A DNA stretch of 64,000 nt. It comes from Novosphingobium fuchskuhlense. Lineage in GTDB: Bacteria > Pseudomonadota > Alphaproteobacteria > Sphingomonadales > Sphingomonadaceae. Below, piece after piece: positions 46,147 through 54,294 of the stretch; position 1 is the stretch's first letter, and every line of letters starts with the position of its first letter. The translations under genes were made by a program, and so were the position numbers. The DNA lies in contig NZ_KQ954246.1 in the NCBI RefSeq assembly GCF_001519075.1, positions 1 through 64,000 on the forward strand. The letters run 5' to 3'. The notes beneath the pieces are model-generated. The model was not told where the DNA came from. It saw only the letters and a program-made list of their open reading frames with translations, and did not search any database.

Positions 46147-46709
46147 TTCGCCGGTTCCGTCGGCTTGGTGACCATGCCGAAGCCTTTGAGCTTCAAGGAC
46201 ACACCGTTGTAGGCCCAGGTGAAACGGAACACCCGGTGCTCATTTGTCACTTCCTTGGACGCGACGACGGTGTGGACGATGCCTCCGACCTGGCTCTGGA
46301 GGTGAACCGGGTCCACCTGCATCATGTCGGGCGTGAAAAACTGGGTGATCTGCGAGCCTTGCTGCTCGGCGACGATCTTCATCAGGTCTCTCTTGACCTG
46401 GCCGCGGGCCGGCTCGTCCGTGAATTCAAGGATCGAGTTCATCCACCAGGTCAGCGTTTCCGGCGACCGGTTGAGGGCGACCGCAGCCACGTCACGCGTG
46501 ACCATCTCGAGATACTCGGGCGCCACTGCGGCACTCGACAGAGTCACCGGCGCGCGCAGGGTGGGAACGAGGACCACTTCGCGGTCGCGCTTCTGGGCAA
46601 CAACGAAAGTGCCGACCAGCAGGACTCCGAGGACAAGCGAGGCGACGGCAAGGACGTTGCGTTGGCGCAGCACCCGCTGCGCGCTGGCATGAGCGAGATC
46701 GAGATCCAT
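46143..46709 (-). CDS. traE: TraE, F-type inner-membrane transfer protein
   Basis: A 188-aa protein, the same length as F TraE, with one N-terminal membrane span (VLAVASLVLGVLLVGTFVVA) and the TraE core (LEMVTRDVAAVALNRSP, WWMNSILEF). It is VirB8-like in position and topology. Confidence 0.93.
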   Translation of the reverse strand: MDLDLAHASAQRVLRQRNVLAVASLVLGVLLVGTFVVAQKRDREVVLVPTLRAPVTLSSAAVAPEYLEMVTRDVAAVALNRSPETLTWWMNSILEFTDEPARGQVKRDLMKIVAEQQGSQITQFFTPDMMQVDPVHLQSQVGGIVHTVVASKEVTNEHRVFRFTWAYNGVSLKLKGFGMVTKPTEPAK

Positions 46710-46711
46710 CG

Positions 46712-46996
46712 TCAGCCCGCCAGAACGCGAAGATGTGACGGCGGGAACGCTTTCAGGCCGAAGAACTCACCGGGAAGATGCCAATATCCAAAGTGAAGGA
46801 TCCAGGACATCGACCGGCCAGCTCGAAGCTTGCGATAACCGAACCAGGCCGCGGTTGAGACAATCAGCCCGATCACGATATGCTGGGCCAGGACACCCCA
46901 GATGAAGGGGATGACCATCACCAGAAATTCGTCGAGCGTCCAGAACCCGATCAACTCGGGGTCATCCAGATGCTTTGGAATGGCATATCGATCCAT
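46712..46996 (-). CDS. traL: TraL, F-type pilus assembly protein
   Basis: A 94-aa membrane protein (F TraL 91): IPKHLDDPELIGFWTLDE followed by hydrophobic spans (FLVMVIPFIWGVLAQHIVIG), the standard TraL pattern. It is 2 nt from traE. Confidence 0.93.
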   Translation of the reverse strand: MDRYAIPKHLDDPELIGFWTLDEFLVMVIPFIWGVLAQHIVIGLIVSTAAWFGYRKLRAGRSMSWILHFGYWHLPGEFFGLKAFPPSHLRVLAG

Positions 46997-47079
46997 CGTG
47001 GCCCGCCGTCACATGAGGTTTTGGGGGAAGGTGAGCCCGGTCCGACCGCCAGGGGGCAGGTGGTCGGCCGGGCTTCTTG

Positions 47080-47400
47080 TCAGATGGTCGCCGTCACCAT
47101 GGCGGTGACGATGGGAACACCGGTGCCCGCCGCAACGCCGGTGCCGACCGGCACGGCAACCTGGCCGAGCGAGAAGCGGCCCGAAGCGAGCCCGACGATG
47201 CCGCCGGCGAGGCTGAGCACGGTGATCACCTTGCCGCCCGAACCCGAAAGGAAGTTCGTGAACTGGGTGAGCGCGGTGCCGAACGTTGTGTCGGTGCCGG
47301 CATAGGCCGCGGGTGCCACCAGCACCGCTGCCACGACGGCCGGCACAAGGTAGGCGAGGAGCGATGCGCGGGTGCGAGCATCGGGAGACGCAGTCGACAT
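47080..47400 (-). CDS. traA: TraA-type F pilin precursor
   Basis: A 106-aa prepilin with a long leader ending near APAAYAG and a mature part with two hydrophobic segments (KVITVLSLAGGIVGLASG and the C-terminal VPVGTGVAAGTG stretch). It is the major conjugative pilin and the first gene of the leftward operon, preceded by GAAAGGA 7 nt upstream. A 5' fragment of a paralogue lies at about 53.83-53.99 kb. Confidence 0.9.
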   Translation of the reverse strand: MSTASPDARTRASLLAYLVPAVVAAVLVAPAAYAGTDTTFGTALTQFTNFLSGSGGKVITVLSLAGGIVGLASGRFSLGQVAVPVGTGVAAGTGVPIVTAMVTATI

Positions 47401-48161
47401 GGGATGTCCTTTCGGAGTTGTATGGCGACCCGAGCGGTTGCCGATCCCGAAAGTCCTCCTGTTCCATTCAATGCGACAAGTTGCCGCGGCCAGGTTTGCG
47501 AAAAAAACTTGATGGTACGTTCAGAAAATGCGGCATTTATCCCATCGCGCCCGTTAGCGCGCGCCCATCGCGCACGCGTGGGCGCATGAGGACAGAGCGC
47601 GTGCGCTTAACGCCCTATGCCGGGCGCTCAGCGCCCACGAATGGGCGATAAGCGCCTTGCCGGAAACCGCTGCTGCGGGCGCGATGTACCGGCTGATACA
47701 AATGTAAAAGTTTTGAAGGGGCCTTGGCGCAGGCCGCGCGTCAGGTTCACATCGACACCGCCACGTTCGGGGCATGCGCCTTGCAGCGTGCAACTTCTCA
47801 GCTCGAGGACGTTCGGCCTATTTGTCGTGACGTCTTTTGGTCTGCGATGTTTGGAACGGGGAGGATGAAATTTTGCATAATACATTCAGTTGTTTGTCGC
47901 ATTTCATGAATTCGTTTTTAGTCACGGAGTGTGCAGAGAAGGATATCGTTTGTTCCCAGGATCAGCGGCAGTCTTCGTGAACCTCCGGATGATGTTGAAC
48001 TGCGACCTGGGAGGCCAGTATGTGTGCCTGGAGCAATCTATGCCTGTAAGAGCGGGATGAACGACAACTGAGTTGACGCCAAATCCGAAGAGAGTTGCAC
48101 TTGACAATGCGGCGCCACTCATCACGGAATTGACCCACTCGGAAACGCGGCGAGGGACCGA
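47401..48161. other. Intergenic region upstream of traA, 760 bp
   Basis: No convincing gene. It should hold the leftward tra promoter and the promoter of the rightward HTH gene. I could not fix consensus promoters by eye. The segment 47.55-47.65 kb is a dense cluster of GCGCCCA/TGGGCGC inverted repeats, and from 47.85 kb the composition becomes more AT-rich. An oriT or replication control site could lie here but was not identified. Confidence 0.5.
47561..47647. repeat. Cluster of GCGCCCA/TGGGCG inverted repeats
   Basis: GCGCCCA occurs at 47561-47567 and 47631-47637. TGGGCGC lies at 47579-47585 and TGGGCG at 47642-47647. GGGCGCT-C-AGCGCCC at 47622-47636 is a perfect 7-bp hairpin. The density within 90 bp exceeds what the neighbouring sequence shows. 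Confidence 0.55.
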
Positions 48162-48671
48162 ATGTGCGAAGACCTGATAATCGAATCCGAGCAAAATATT
48201 GAAAAGTCAGGCCATTACGACAGTCACTTGGACATCGATCCTCGAGCCTCGGCCTTTCTGGCCTTGATCAATCATCACGTAGATCGGGATTCCCGGCCTT
48301 TGTCGGCGATTGCCAAGATTCTGAAGATAAGTCGACGGCAGTTGGGCAGAATGTTGAATGGGCATCGCCCCATGCGCATCGCAGAACTGCTGAAACTCAC
48401 TGAAGTGCTTCGCATCGATCCAGCTCGAGCGGTTGTCGCTATCGAGGTAATTGGCGACTGGCAATGCTACGATGACCCGGGTTTGGGCGTCGTGATGCAC
48501 CTGCTTTACCCAGTCGTCACAAGGCTTCGGGCTCGAGCCGATTTCGCCATTCAGCCCTTGACCAAGCCAGCGCAAGATCGGCTCTCGGACTGGCTCGCCG
48601 ACACCATCATCACCAACGAAGAGCAAATCAGGAACCGGCGTGACACTTTCATGAAGTTGCCAGAGATCTAG
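48162..48671 (+). CDS. Xre-like HTH regulator
   Basis: A 169-aa protein with a central helix-turn-helix (SAIAKILKISRRQLGRMLNGH) and the following LLKLTEVLRIDPARAVVAIE, a layout typical of small Xre regulators on plasmids and integrative elements. It faces away from traA across the 760-bp region and may control it. A GAGGGA precedes the ATG. Confidence 0.65.
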   Translation: MCEDLIIESEQNIEKSGHYDSHLDIDPRASAFLALINHHVDRDSRPLSAIAKILKISRRQLGRMLNGHRPMRIAELLKLTEVLRIDPARAVVAIEVIGDWQCYDDPGLGVVMHLLYPVVTRLRARADFAIQPLTKPAQDRLSDWLADTIITNEEQIRNRRDTFMKLPEI

Positions 48672-48688
48672 CCAAGCGAGGGCCCACT

Positions 48689-49393
48689 TCAGCGCGCAAT
48701 CCCATTTCGCATCGTCAGAAGGATTCGCGACACATAGCCGATAGTTTCGCGTATGCGCGGGACCTGATGTCGAACGCGGACGCGACCTTCACCGGCGTTG
48801 TAGGCGGCCAAGGCCAGATCGAAACGCCCGAACTCATCCAGCAACGATCGGAGATAGCGGGCGCTGCCCCGCATATTATCGACGGGGTTCCAGACGTCCC
48901 GAACTCCTAGAATTCGAGCCCGCTCGGGCATTAGCTGTGAGATGCCGGACGCACCTTTCGGGCTCAGCGCGGAGGGATTGTAGCGGCTCTCTTGGATAAT
49001 GAGGGCATCAAGCAGCGGCACCGGAACACCCGACCTACAAGCAGCTTCCGCCATGGACGGAAACCAGACGGCACGTCGTCGCTCCGCTGCAGGTGAGAGA
49101 CCGGGGCTCGGTTGGTAACGGGCTAAATAGCATGGCGATTGCGGCAAGCTGGCCCCAAGAAGGTATGCGGGGGGCGAATCCGCATCGCCCAGCGCTCCGA
49201 ATGCATCGGCAAGCCTGTCGTTCGCCTGCGTCGAAGCCAGAGGCGCGGAGCTACTTGCCTTGGGCTCGCCGAGGACGAAACTGGGCGCGTGCGCTGTGGC
49301 TTGCTCGAAATTTTGAAAATCGATGTCGCGGGCACCCGCGCCTGTCGGCCACATCAGCGTTGCGGCGACTAATCCGCGCAATATGTAATTCAC
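48689..49393 (-). CDS. Lytic transglycosylase (VirB1-like)
   Basis: A 234-aa exported protein with an SLT domain in the C-terminal half. The catalytic Glu lies in LIIQESRYNPSALS, followed by GISQLMPERA and AAYNAGEGRV. Such enzymes open the peptidoglycan for the transfer channel. It lies outside the tra operon and converges with the HTH gene. Confidence 0.88.
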   Translation of the reverse strand: MNYILRGLVAATLMWPTGAGARDIDFQNFEQATAHAPSFVLGEPKASSSAPLASTQANDRLADAFGALGDADSPPAYLLGASLPQSPCYLARYQPSPGLSPAAERRRAVWFPSMAEAACRSGVPVPLLDALIIQESRYNPSALSPKGASGISQLMPERARILGVRDVWNPVDNMRGSARYLRSLLDEFGRFDLALAAYNAGEGRVRVRHQVPRIRETIGYVSRILLTMRNGIAR

Positions 49394-49485
49394 CTACTCG
49401 GCTCCGTTCTTTCGAGCGGCCCGGGTCCGGTTATCGCGGTATCATTGTCATGGAATTCAAGCGCAGGCGCAAGGTGTTGGCGAAT

Positions 49486-49923
49486 TCACCCCTCGGCTGC
49501 GCTGCCCGCATGCCGGAATTTGATGCCGCCGGGGGCGAGCGATGAAACCTCCCAACGGCCAAATTTGCGTTCGGCCAATTCGACCAACCACAGCGGCAAC
49601 AAAAGAGAGATGAAGAGGGAGGCGGTGGTTTTGATCTCTAGCAGACCCGTGAAGAAGGCGGCCGCCAGTGCGATTACGCCAATCGTGGCTGCAGTCAGCG
49701 TGATTGTCTTTGCCGCAGCGATGTAGCGTGGGATCAGGAGTTCGCGAAAGCGGCGAAGTTCGGCTGCGTGCTGTCGCTCGCTTTCCAATTCGGCGCGAGT
49801 CCGGTTGGCATCTTGGCGGAGCGCGAGGCGGTCAGCCATCAGAACTTCCAGCGATGGGTTCACCGCCTGCATTGCGGCTAAAATCCGGGCGTCGGAGATT
49901 GGATCAGTCCTGTTGTCGTTCAT
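49486..49923 (-). CDS. Two-span membrane protein, unknown
   Basis: A 145-aa protein with a coiled-coil-like N-terminal half (ADRLALRQDANRTRAELE) and two hydrophobic spans around residues 73-115. The ATG at 49923 follows the stop of the Xre gene by one base, so the two are probably co-transcribed. No family recognised. Confidence 0.6.
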   Translation of the reverse strand: MNDNRTDPISDARILAAMQAVNPSLEVLMADRLALRQDANRTRAELESERQHAAELRRFRELLIPRYIAAAKTITLTAATIGVIALAAAFFTGLLEIKTTASLFISLLLPLWLVELAERKFGRWEVSSLAPGGIKFRHAGSAAEG

Positions 49924-49924
49924 T

Positions 49925-50314
49925 TTATGCACTCAACGAAAGCAGCTTCTCGGCCATGGCTTCACTGATGTCGCCATGCTCCATGAGGTACTGGAACAAC
50001 GCGCTGCCTAGCTTGACGAGATCGGCTTTCGCGACTTCGTCCCCTCCGCGGGCGAGGTAGGTCCAGGCGATTTCAATTGATCGGCCGTATAGGTCGTCGG
50101 TGCTGCTCTGGTCGGCCCGGCCGATGCCCATGAGCAACCACATTGGATTGACGTTGAATGCCTTACTGAAGGCGATGATCACGTTTGCTGGCGGGTCTCT
50201 GCCCTTTTCATAGTTGACCACTGCGCCGTGAGAGATGCCGATCGCTTCAGCAACGTCGGTTTGCTTGATCCCCCGCGCCTTCCGGACCTCCAGGAATCGC
50301 CCTCCGATGCTCAT
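49925..50314 (-). CDS. Xre-family repressor-like regulator
   Basis: A 129-aa protein with an N-terminal HTH (KQTDVAEAIGISHGAVVNYE) and the phage-repressor-like NVIIAFSKAFNVNPMWLLMG. It is divergent from the excisionase-integrase genes, the position of an immunity-type repressor that keeps the element quiet. The intervening region contains a short palindrome fitting an operator. Confidence 0.8.
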   Translation of the reverse strand: MSIGGRFLEVRKARGIKQTDVAEAIGISHGAVVNYEKGRDPPANVIIAFSKAFNVNPMWLLMGIGRADQSSTDDLYGRSIEIAWTYLARGGDEVAKADLVKLGSALFQYLMEHGDISEAMAEKLLSLSA

Positions 50315-50346
50315 GTGCCAGCGCTTTGCATAAAACGCTTGATCAT

Positions 50347-50362
50347 ACTCACAAACATGAGT
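50347..50362. promoter_or_regulatory. Palindrome ACTCA-N6-TGAGT, candidate Xre operator
   Basis: A perfect 5-bp inverted repeat in the 109-bp gap between the divergent repressor (50314) and excisionase-like gene (50424). The gap is locally AT-richer, as expected for promoters. Confidence 0.4.
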
Positions 50363-50423
50363 TAATCATTCGATTGTGATTCTTGCGGTCCATTAGAGCT
50401 GAATTACAACAAAGGTAGGATCT

Positions 50424-50642
50424 ATGCAATTCCTCACTCTCCCCAAGCTTGCCGCCCAGACCGGATGGTCAGTTTGCCGCATCCGGCGGTTGGTGGCCAA
50501 TCAGGAACTTCCTCACATTCGCGTGAACGGACGACTGATGCTGCCGTCGAACGCGATCGATGTTTTCGTTGCCAACCACTTTGTGGAGCCGGCCTCGCCG
50601 CGCGCGGATCAAGGCGATCACATCCAGCACTCGACGGCGTGA
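50424..50642 (+). CDS. Excisionase-like small HTH protein
   Basis: A 72-aa protein of the MerR/excisionase wHTH type (TLPKLAAQTGWSVCRIRRLVANQELPHIRVNGRLMLP). These proteins bend DNA for excision or regulate integration modules. It is first in the rightward integration operon; AGGTAGGA precedes the start. Confidence 0.7.
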   Translation: MQFLTLPKLAAQTGWSVCRIRRLVANQELPHIRVNGRLMLPSNAIDVFVANHFVEPASPRADQGDHIQHSTA

Positions 50643-50695
50643 TCGAAGCCGAGCTCAACACGTCAATCCGATCATCCCCCAAGAGGTGAATTTCC

Positions 50696-51040
50696 ATGGG
50701 GAAGTCTCAATCCTTTGCACAATTTGAACTCGAACGGGTCTCCATTGAGGATGCCATGCGGATTTCGGGACTCAAGATGAGGACCCTACAGAACCTCGCC
50801 GCTCAGGGGGCGATTCCGGGTGCTGCCAAGCCCGCAGGCCGATGGACGTTCGATATCGCAAAACTCAGGAAATGGGCGCGCGAAACGCCCGAAGGTGTCA
50901 CGCCATGCCCAAGAACATATCCATCCGCAACGGTGTCTACTGGGGCCGTTTCCAGGTTGCCGGACGCACGTACCGAAAGTCACTACATGTCCGTGTTGAG
51001 CCAGCGAAGCGCGCCGAGGCAAAGGCAATCCGGGCGCTAG
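50696..51040 (+). CDS. Second excisionase-like HTH protein overlapping the integrase
   Basis: A 114-aa protein whose first ~65 residues form an HTH (SIEDAMRISGLKMRTLQNLAAQGAIPGAAK, GRWTFDIAKLRKW). The remaining residues lie out of frame over the integrase start (136-nt overlap) and look unstructured. The HTH part is convincing. The long overlap is unusual and suggests either tight coupling or a fused tail. Confidence 0.65.
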   Translation: MGKSQSFAQFELERVSIEDAMRISGLKMRTLQNLAAQGAIPGAAKPAGRWTFDIAKLRKWARETPEGVTPCPRTYPSATVSTGAVSRLPDARTESHYMSVLSQRSAPRQRQSGR

Positions 51041-51957
51041 AGCGAGTCCGGCAAGAGATCGAGGAACAGATCCATCACGGCATTGCTCCGCCGAAGATTT
51101 GGCAGGACGCCGTGATTGCTTGGAATGACCACGCTTCGGGCTCAATCGCTGAGAGCACCTATAAACGTTATCTGGTCAGCCTGACGCAATGCCGAGAATG
51201 GCTGGACAACAAGGGCATTCGCGAGATCGACACGGCTTGCTTGCGAGACCTGATTAAGGCCCGCAGTGCTAACGGCGTCAGCAATGCAACGATACGTCGT
51301 GACCTCACCGCGATTTCCGGAGTTCTCTCGGTTGCTCAGGACGAGGGCTGGATCGTCGAGAACCCAGCTTTGCAGATCAACCGGAAGCGCATTCGCGAAC
51401 GCCGTGACCCCATCCTTCTGCCGACAGATTCTTCGATCGCTGTGATGCTCGAGGAATTGCCGCCGAAGGTAGCTGACGTCTGCGCGTTCGCCCTAGAGAC
51501 CGGCATGCGTCAGGATGAAATCGTGCAGCTCGAATGGCAGTGCATCGATTTCAACCGGGCCGTAGCGACCATTCACAAGACGAAGGGTAGCAAGCTTCGT
51601 GCGGTGCCGCTTTCCAAGGGTGCCATCGCCATTCTCAGGCGTCAGCCCAAGACCAATCGATCGCAGATCGTCTTCCACCGTGCGGATGGAAAAACGATGG
51701 ATTGGGTCTCCTCCCAGTTCGGGGCGACGGCGCGAAGATTGGCGAGCAAGTGGTCACAAAAGTGGTCACACCGCGGACACCCCTTCGTGCGCTTCAAATT
51801 CCATGATTTGCGCCACCTTTTCGCCGTTCGCTACCTGCGGGATGGCGGCGGAATCTACGCACTTCAGGGCATTTTGGGTCACACGAGTGTCAAGACGACG
51901 GAGATCTATCTCGCTTTCCTGACACCCGACCAGCAACAGGCAGCCAAGCTGGGGTAG
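50905..51957 (+). CDS. Tyrosine recombinase / integrase
   Basis: A 350-aa integrase with the complete catalytic set: R202 (ETGMRQDE), H300 and R303 (HDLRH), H326 (LGHTS) and Y335 (EIYL). The N-terminus has an arm-binding-like stretch (GVYWGRFQVAGRTYRKSL) and a core-binding SAM-like domain. The ATG at 50905 opens the conserved N-terminus. The candidate tRNA-like att sequence lies about 325 bp downstream, and two excisionase-like genes precede it. Confidence 0.93.
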   Translation: MPKNISIRNGVYWGRFQVAGRTYRKSLHVRVEPAKRAEAKAIRALERVRQEIEEQIHHGIAPPKIWQDAVIAWNDHASGSIAESTYKRYLVSLTQCREWLDNKGIREIDTACLRDLIKARSANGVSNATIRRDLTAISGVLSVAQDEGWIVENPALQINRKRIRERRDPILLPTDSSIAVMLEELPPKVADVCAFALETGMRQDEIVQLEWQCIDFNRAVATIHKTKGSKLRAVPLSKGAIAILRRQPKTNRSQIVFHRADGKTMDWVSSQFGATARRLASKWSQKWSHRGHPFVRFKFHDLRHLFAVRYLRDGGGIYALQGILGHTSVKTTEIYLAFLTPDQQQAAKLG

Positions 51958-51974
51958 TCACAAAAGTGGTCACA
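51754..51974 (+). repeat. 17-bp direct repeat in and just after the integrase gene
   Basis: TCACAAAAGTGGTCACA is present at 51754-51770, inside the integrase gene where it encodes SQKWSH, and again at 51958-51974, directly after the stop codon. The copies are exact, 204 bp apart. Confidence 0.7.
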
Positions 51975-51977
51975 GCA

Positions 51978-51998
51978 CCAACGGTTTTGAGCCGTTGG
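51978..51998 (+). terminator. Hairpin downstream of the integrase
   Basis: CCAACGG-TTTTGAG-CCGTTGG is a perfect 7-bp stem with a 7-nt loop, 20 bp after the integrase stop. There is no T-run, so it may be a weak terminator or a binding site for the integration proteins. Confidence 0.35.
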
Positions 51999-52280
51999 CC
52001 GGTAACGAAAGGATTTCGGCTTTATGAAAAATCGCCCAAAATCAAGGCGATGGCGGAGACGGAGGAAGCCGATAAAATTGGATAAACATCGGAATATATG
52101 GCAAAATTTATAAACAAGATTTTTAACAGACCACACTTTATCCCACACTTTTCGGCAGTCCCGGATTACGGGCGGTTTGGCCCAATTTGCACCTCAGGGT
52201 TGCTGTTTTTTGGTCGGGGAACCCGACTGAGCCGGCCGAGCCTGACGAAGAGCTTCAGGCCCGTCTCTTCCATCGGCGTT

Positions 52281-52310
52281 TGGCGGAGGCCGAAGAATTC
52301 GAACTCTCGG
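52281..52310 (-). other. tRNA-3'-end-like sequence, candidate attachment site
   Basis: On the minus strand the segment reads like the last part of a serine-type tRNA: T-loop TTCGAAT with flanking GAGAG/TCTTC, then GGCCTCC, G and a terminal CCA. One T-stem pair is mismatched, and no tRNA body lies upstream (that DNA is the transglycosylase gene). So this is at most a tRNA 3' fragment, as integrative elements carry at an att site. The 356 bp between integrase and transglycosylase (51958-52313) contain nothing else that I can support. Confidence 0.35.
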
Positions 52311-52313
52311 GAA

Positions 52314-52970
52314 TCAGCGCGTGGATTGTCGCCATGCCTGCAGTGTTTTCTGGACGTATTTTGGCGTTTCCGCGTTGCTTGGAATGCCTCTGGCCGCTTG
52401 TACCGCACCAGGTCCAGCATTGTATGCTGCAACGGCTAAGTGGATCGCTCCGAACTGCTGAATCATTTGGCTGAGATAGCGAGCAGCACCCCAAACACTT
52501 GCCTTCGGGTCATAGCGATTGGCGACCCCGACTGCCTGCGCTGTGCCTGGCATGAGCTGCCCCAGGCCCACTGCGCCGGCCTTGCTGCGAGCCCATGGGT
52601 TGTAGCGTGACTCAGTCCAGATCAGAGCGTCGAGCAGTCCCGGAGGCAGCGCGTACTGTCGCTCCGCCGCGGCTACGTGGGGGAGGTAGATCGCTCGTCT
52701 GAAACTCCCAGGCCTATCGCCACCCGCCACCGCACGAAGAGGGCGAACGGTCACTGGGAGTGATGGACTTCGACGCGGATTCAGTTCCTGATTTGGCCAA
52801 GCACCGAACGTCACAAGCGCAAACCCGCCTTGTCCAGTTTGAGTCGTTACGCCTGCAGCAGGATTGGAAGCGTGTGCGGGCATCGCGAGTGGAGCTTCGG
52901 CGGCCGATGCAGTGCTTGTCGAGGCCAGTCCCAACGCCAATGGCAAGACACATGCTGATAGTCTGGTCAT
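52314..52970 (-). CDS. Second lytic transglycosylase
   Basis: A 218-aa exported SLT-family enzyme: signal peptide (LSACVLPLALGLASTSTASA), catalytic Glu in LIWTESRYNPWARS, then GLGQLMPGTAQ and VAAYNAGPGAV. The ATG at 52970 has AGAGGA 9 nt upstream. It differs clearly from the transglycosylase at 48.7-49.4 kb, so the two are not a recent duplication. Confidence 0.87.
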   Translation of the reverse strand: MTRLSACVLPLALGLASTSTASAAEAPLAMPAHASNPAAGVTTQTGQGGFALVTFGAWPNQELNPRRSPSLPVTVRPLRAVAGGDRPGSFRRAIYLPHVAAAERQYALPPGLLDALIWTESRYNPWARSKAGAVGLGQLMPGTAQAVGVANRYDPKASVWGAARYLSQMIQQFGAIHLAVAAYNAGPGAVQAARGIPSNAETPKYVQKTLQAWRQSTR

Positions 52971-53095
52971 CTCGAACGTTCCTCTAGCCGACTCGTGTGA
53001 GAACATATATAGAACATAGCGCGCGATAAAGCGCGTTTCGAATGGGCGCAGAGCGGAGGCTGCGCGGGCGGTGGCATCCTTGATGGAGATGCCCA

Positions 53096-53836
53096 ATGCT
53101 CAATGCCCCTGTTACCGATCGCCTCGAAGTCCGTGCCCGCCAGATCGTTGCCGACCTTGGCGGGACCTGGTCGCGCTCGCGCGGCATGTGCCGATGTCCG
53201 GCGCACGAAGACCGCACGCCGTCGCTCAGCGTGACGCTGGGCTCGCGGGCCATCCTTTTCCACTGCTTTGCCGGATGTCCGAATGACGCTGTGCTCGCTG
53301 CGCTGGCCCAGCGCGGCGTGAAGGCTTCGTCGTTGTTCGATGGACGGGCCGAGCCCGTTCGAACCGTTCTGCCGGAATCTGTGCCGAGCGAGAATATCCA
53401 GCGGCTCTGGCGGGAAGCGACTTGCCTCGCGGACAGCCCTGCCGAACGATATCTTGCAGGTCGCGGCATCTCCGCGGGATCACCCGATCTGCGGTATCAT
53501 CCGCGCACCCCGCTCGGGCCCAAGGGCGCAGTGAGGTTCCTTCCCGCGTTGTTGGCTGCTGTCCGCAACGACCTCGGGATCATCGCGCTGCATCGCACCT
53601 TTCTGGAGTTCAAGACCTTTACGGTTGCCCGGTTCGACGGCCCGAAACGCGCGCTTGGCGCGCTTGGCCGGGGAGCGGTGCGCCTTCATGGGCCTCGCGG
53701 CGGTAAGCTTGGTCTCGCCGAGGGGATCGAGACGGCCCTTTCTGCGAGGGAGCTCTTTGGCATCCCCTGCTGGGCAACACTCGGCACCGAGCGTTACGGG
53801 CTGGCCTCGATCCCCGAGAGCGTAAGCGAACTGTGA
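53096..53836 (+). pseudogene. 3'-truncated Toprim / CHC2-type primase-like gene
   Basis: 246 residues remain. The N-terminus has a zinc finger of the primase type (MCRCPAH, FHCFAGC) and the middle matches plasmid Toprim-domain proteins, ending in GLASIPESVSEL. The frame stops exactly before the acidic Toprim motif. The following DNA matches, in the opposite orientation, the 5' part of a pilin gene. The gene was therefore cut by a rearrangement and probably makes no active primase. Confidence 0.75.
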
Positions 53837-53987
53837 ACTTGGTCAGCGCGGTGGTGAAGGTGGCATCGGTGCCCGCGTAGGCCGTACCGGCGACGAGCGT
53901 GAGCGCGAGGGCCGGAACGATGAGGGCAGCGGACTTGGCGATATGGGCCTTGGAAAGGCGCGGCGAGGGGAGGGCAAGCAAGGTCAT
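53830..53987 (-). pseudogene. 5' fragment of a second TraA-type pilin gene
   Basis: A start at 53987 with GGAGA upstream encodes a prepilin leader ending TAYAGTDATFTTALTKFT, closely matching AAYAGTDTTFGTALTQFT of the intact traA. After this point the homology stops and the frame runs into antisense Toprim sequence. The mature hydrophobic segments are missing, so it cannot be a functional pilin. Confidence 0.75.
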
Positions 53988-54294
53988 GGAGCGTTCTCCG
54001 AGCGGGGTTGATGCAGCGGGTCATCGCCGCTGCCCCACCGTCTTGGCCGGAGAACTGGGTCTAGGAAAAGAGAAGGCTAATCGAGGAAGCGTTCTCGGAC
54101 AAATCTGGACGACTGTCGTAACCGCCATGCTGCTCAGTTGGCCGAGTGAGGCGGATTATTATGCGATCTATGCCGAGAATCTGCGCCAAAGCAGGCCATT
54201 TTGCGAGACAGCGCCCCGAATCGGTTCATTCTAGGATAACCGATATGTTCCATCTATGTTCTTTTCTGTTCCTAGCGAAGCGGACTCGCGCTAC
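53988..54294. other. Intergenic region, 307 bp
   Basis: It holds the upstream region of the pilin remnant and of the rightward Xre gene. Small open frames here are not convincing. No repeat or RNA gene seen. Confidence 0.4.

Noticed and set aside
47617..47909. Short open frames in the gap upstream of traA
   Set aside because: Several overlapping frames on both strands, Arg/Pro/Cys-rich, no start signals; this looks non-coding.
52281..52310. A complete tRNA gene
   Set aside because: Only a 3'-end-like segment is present; the upstream DNA encodes the transglycosylase and no anticodon arm can be drawn.
52098..52439. Open frame of 113 codons behind the integrase
   Set aside because: It runs antisense into the transglycosylase gene and has no recognisable feature or ribosome-binding site.
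53899..54234. Open frame of 111 codons opposite the pilin remnant
   Set aside because: The antisense pilin leader is better supported, and the predicted protein has no family features.
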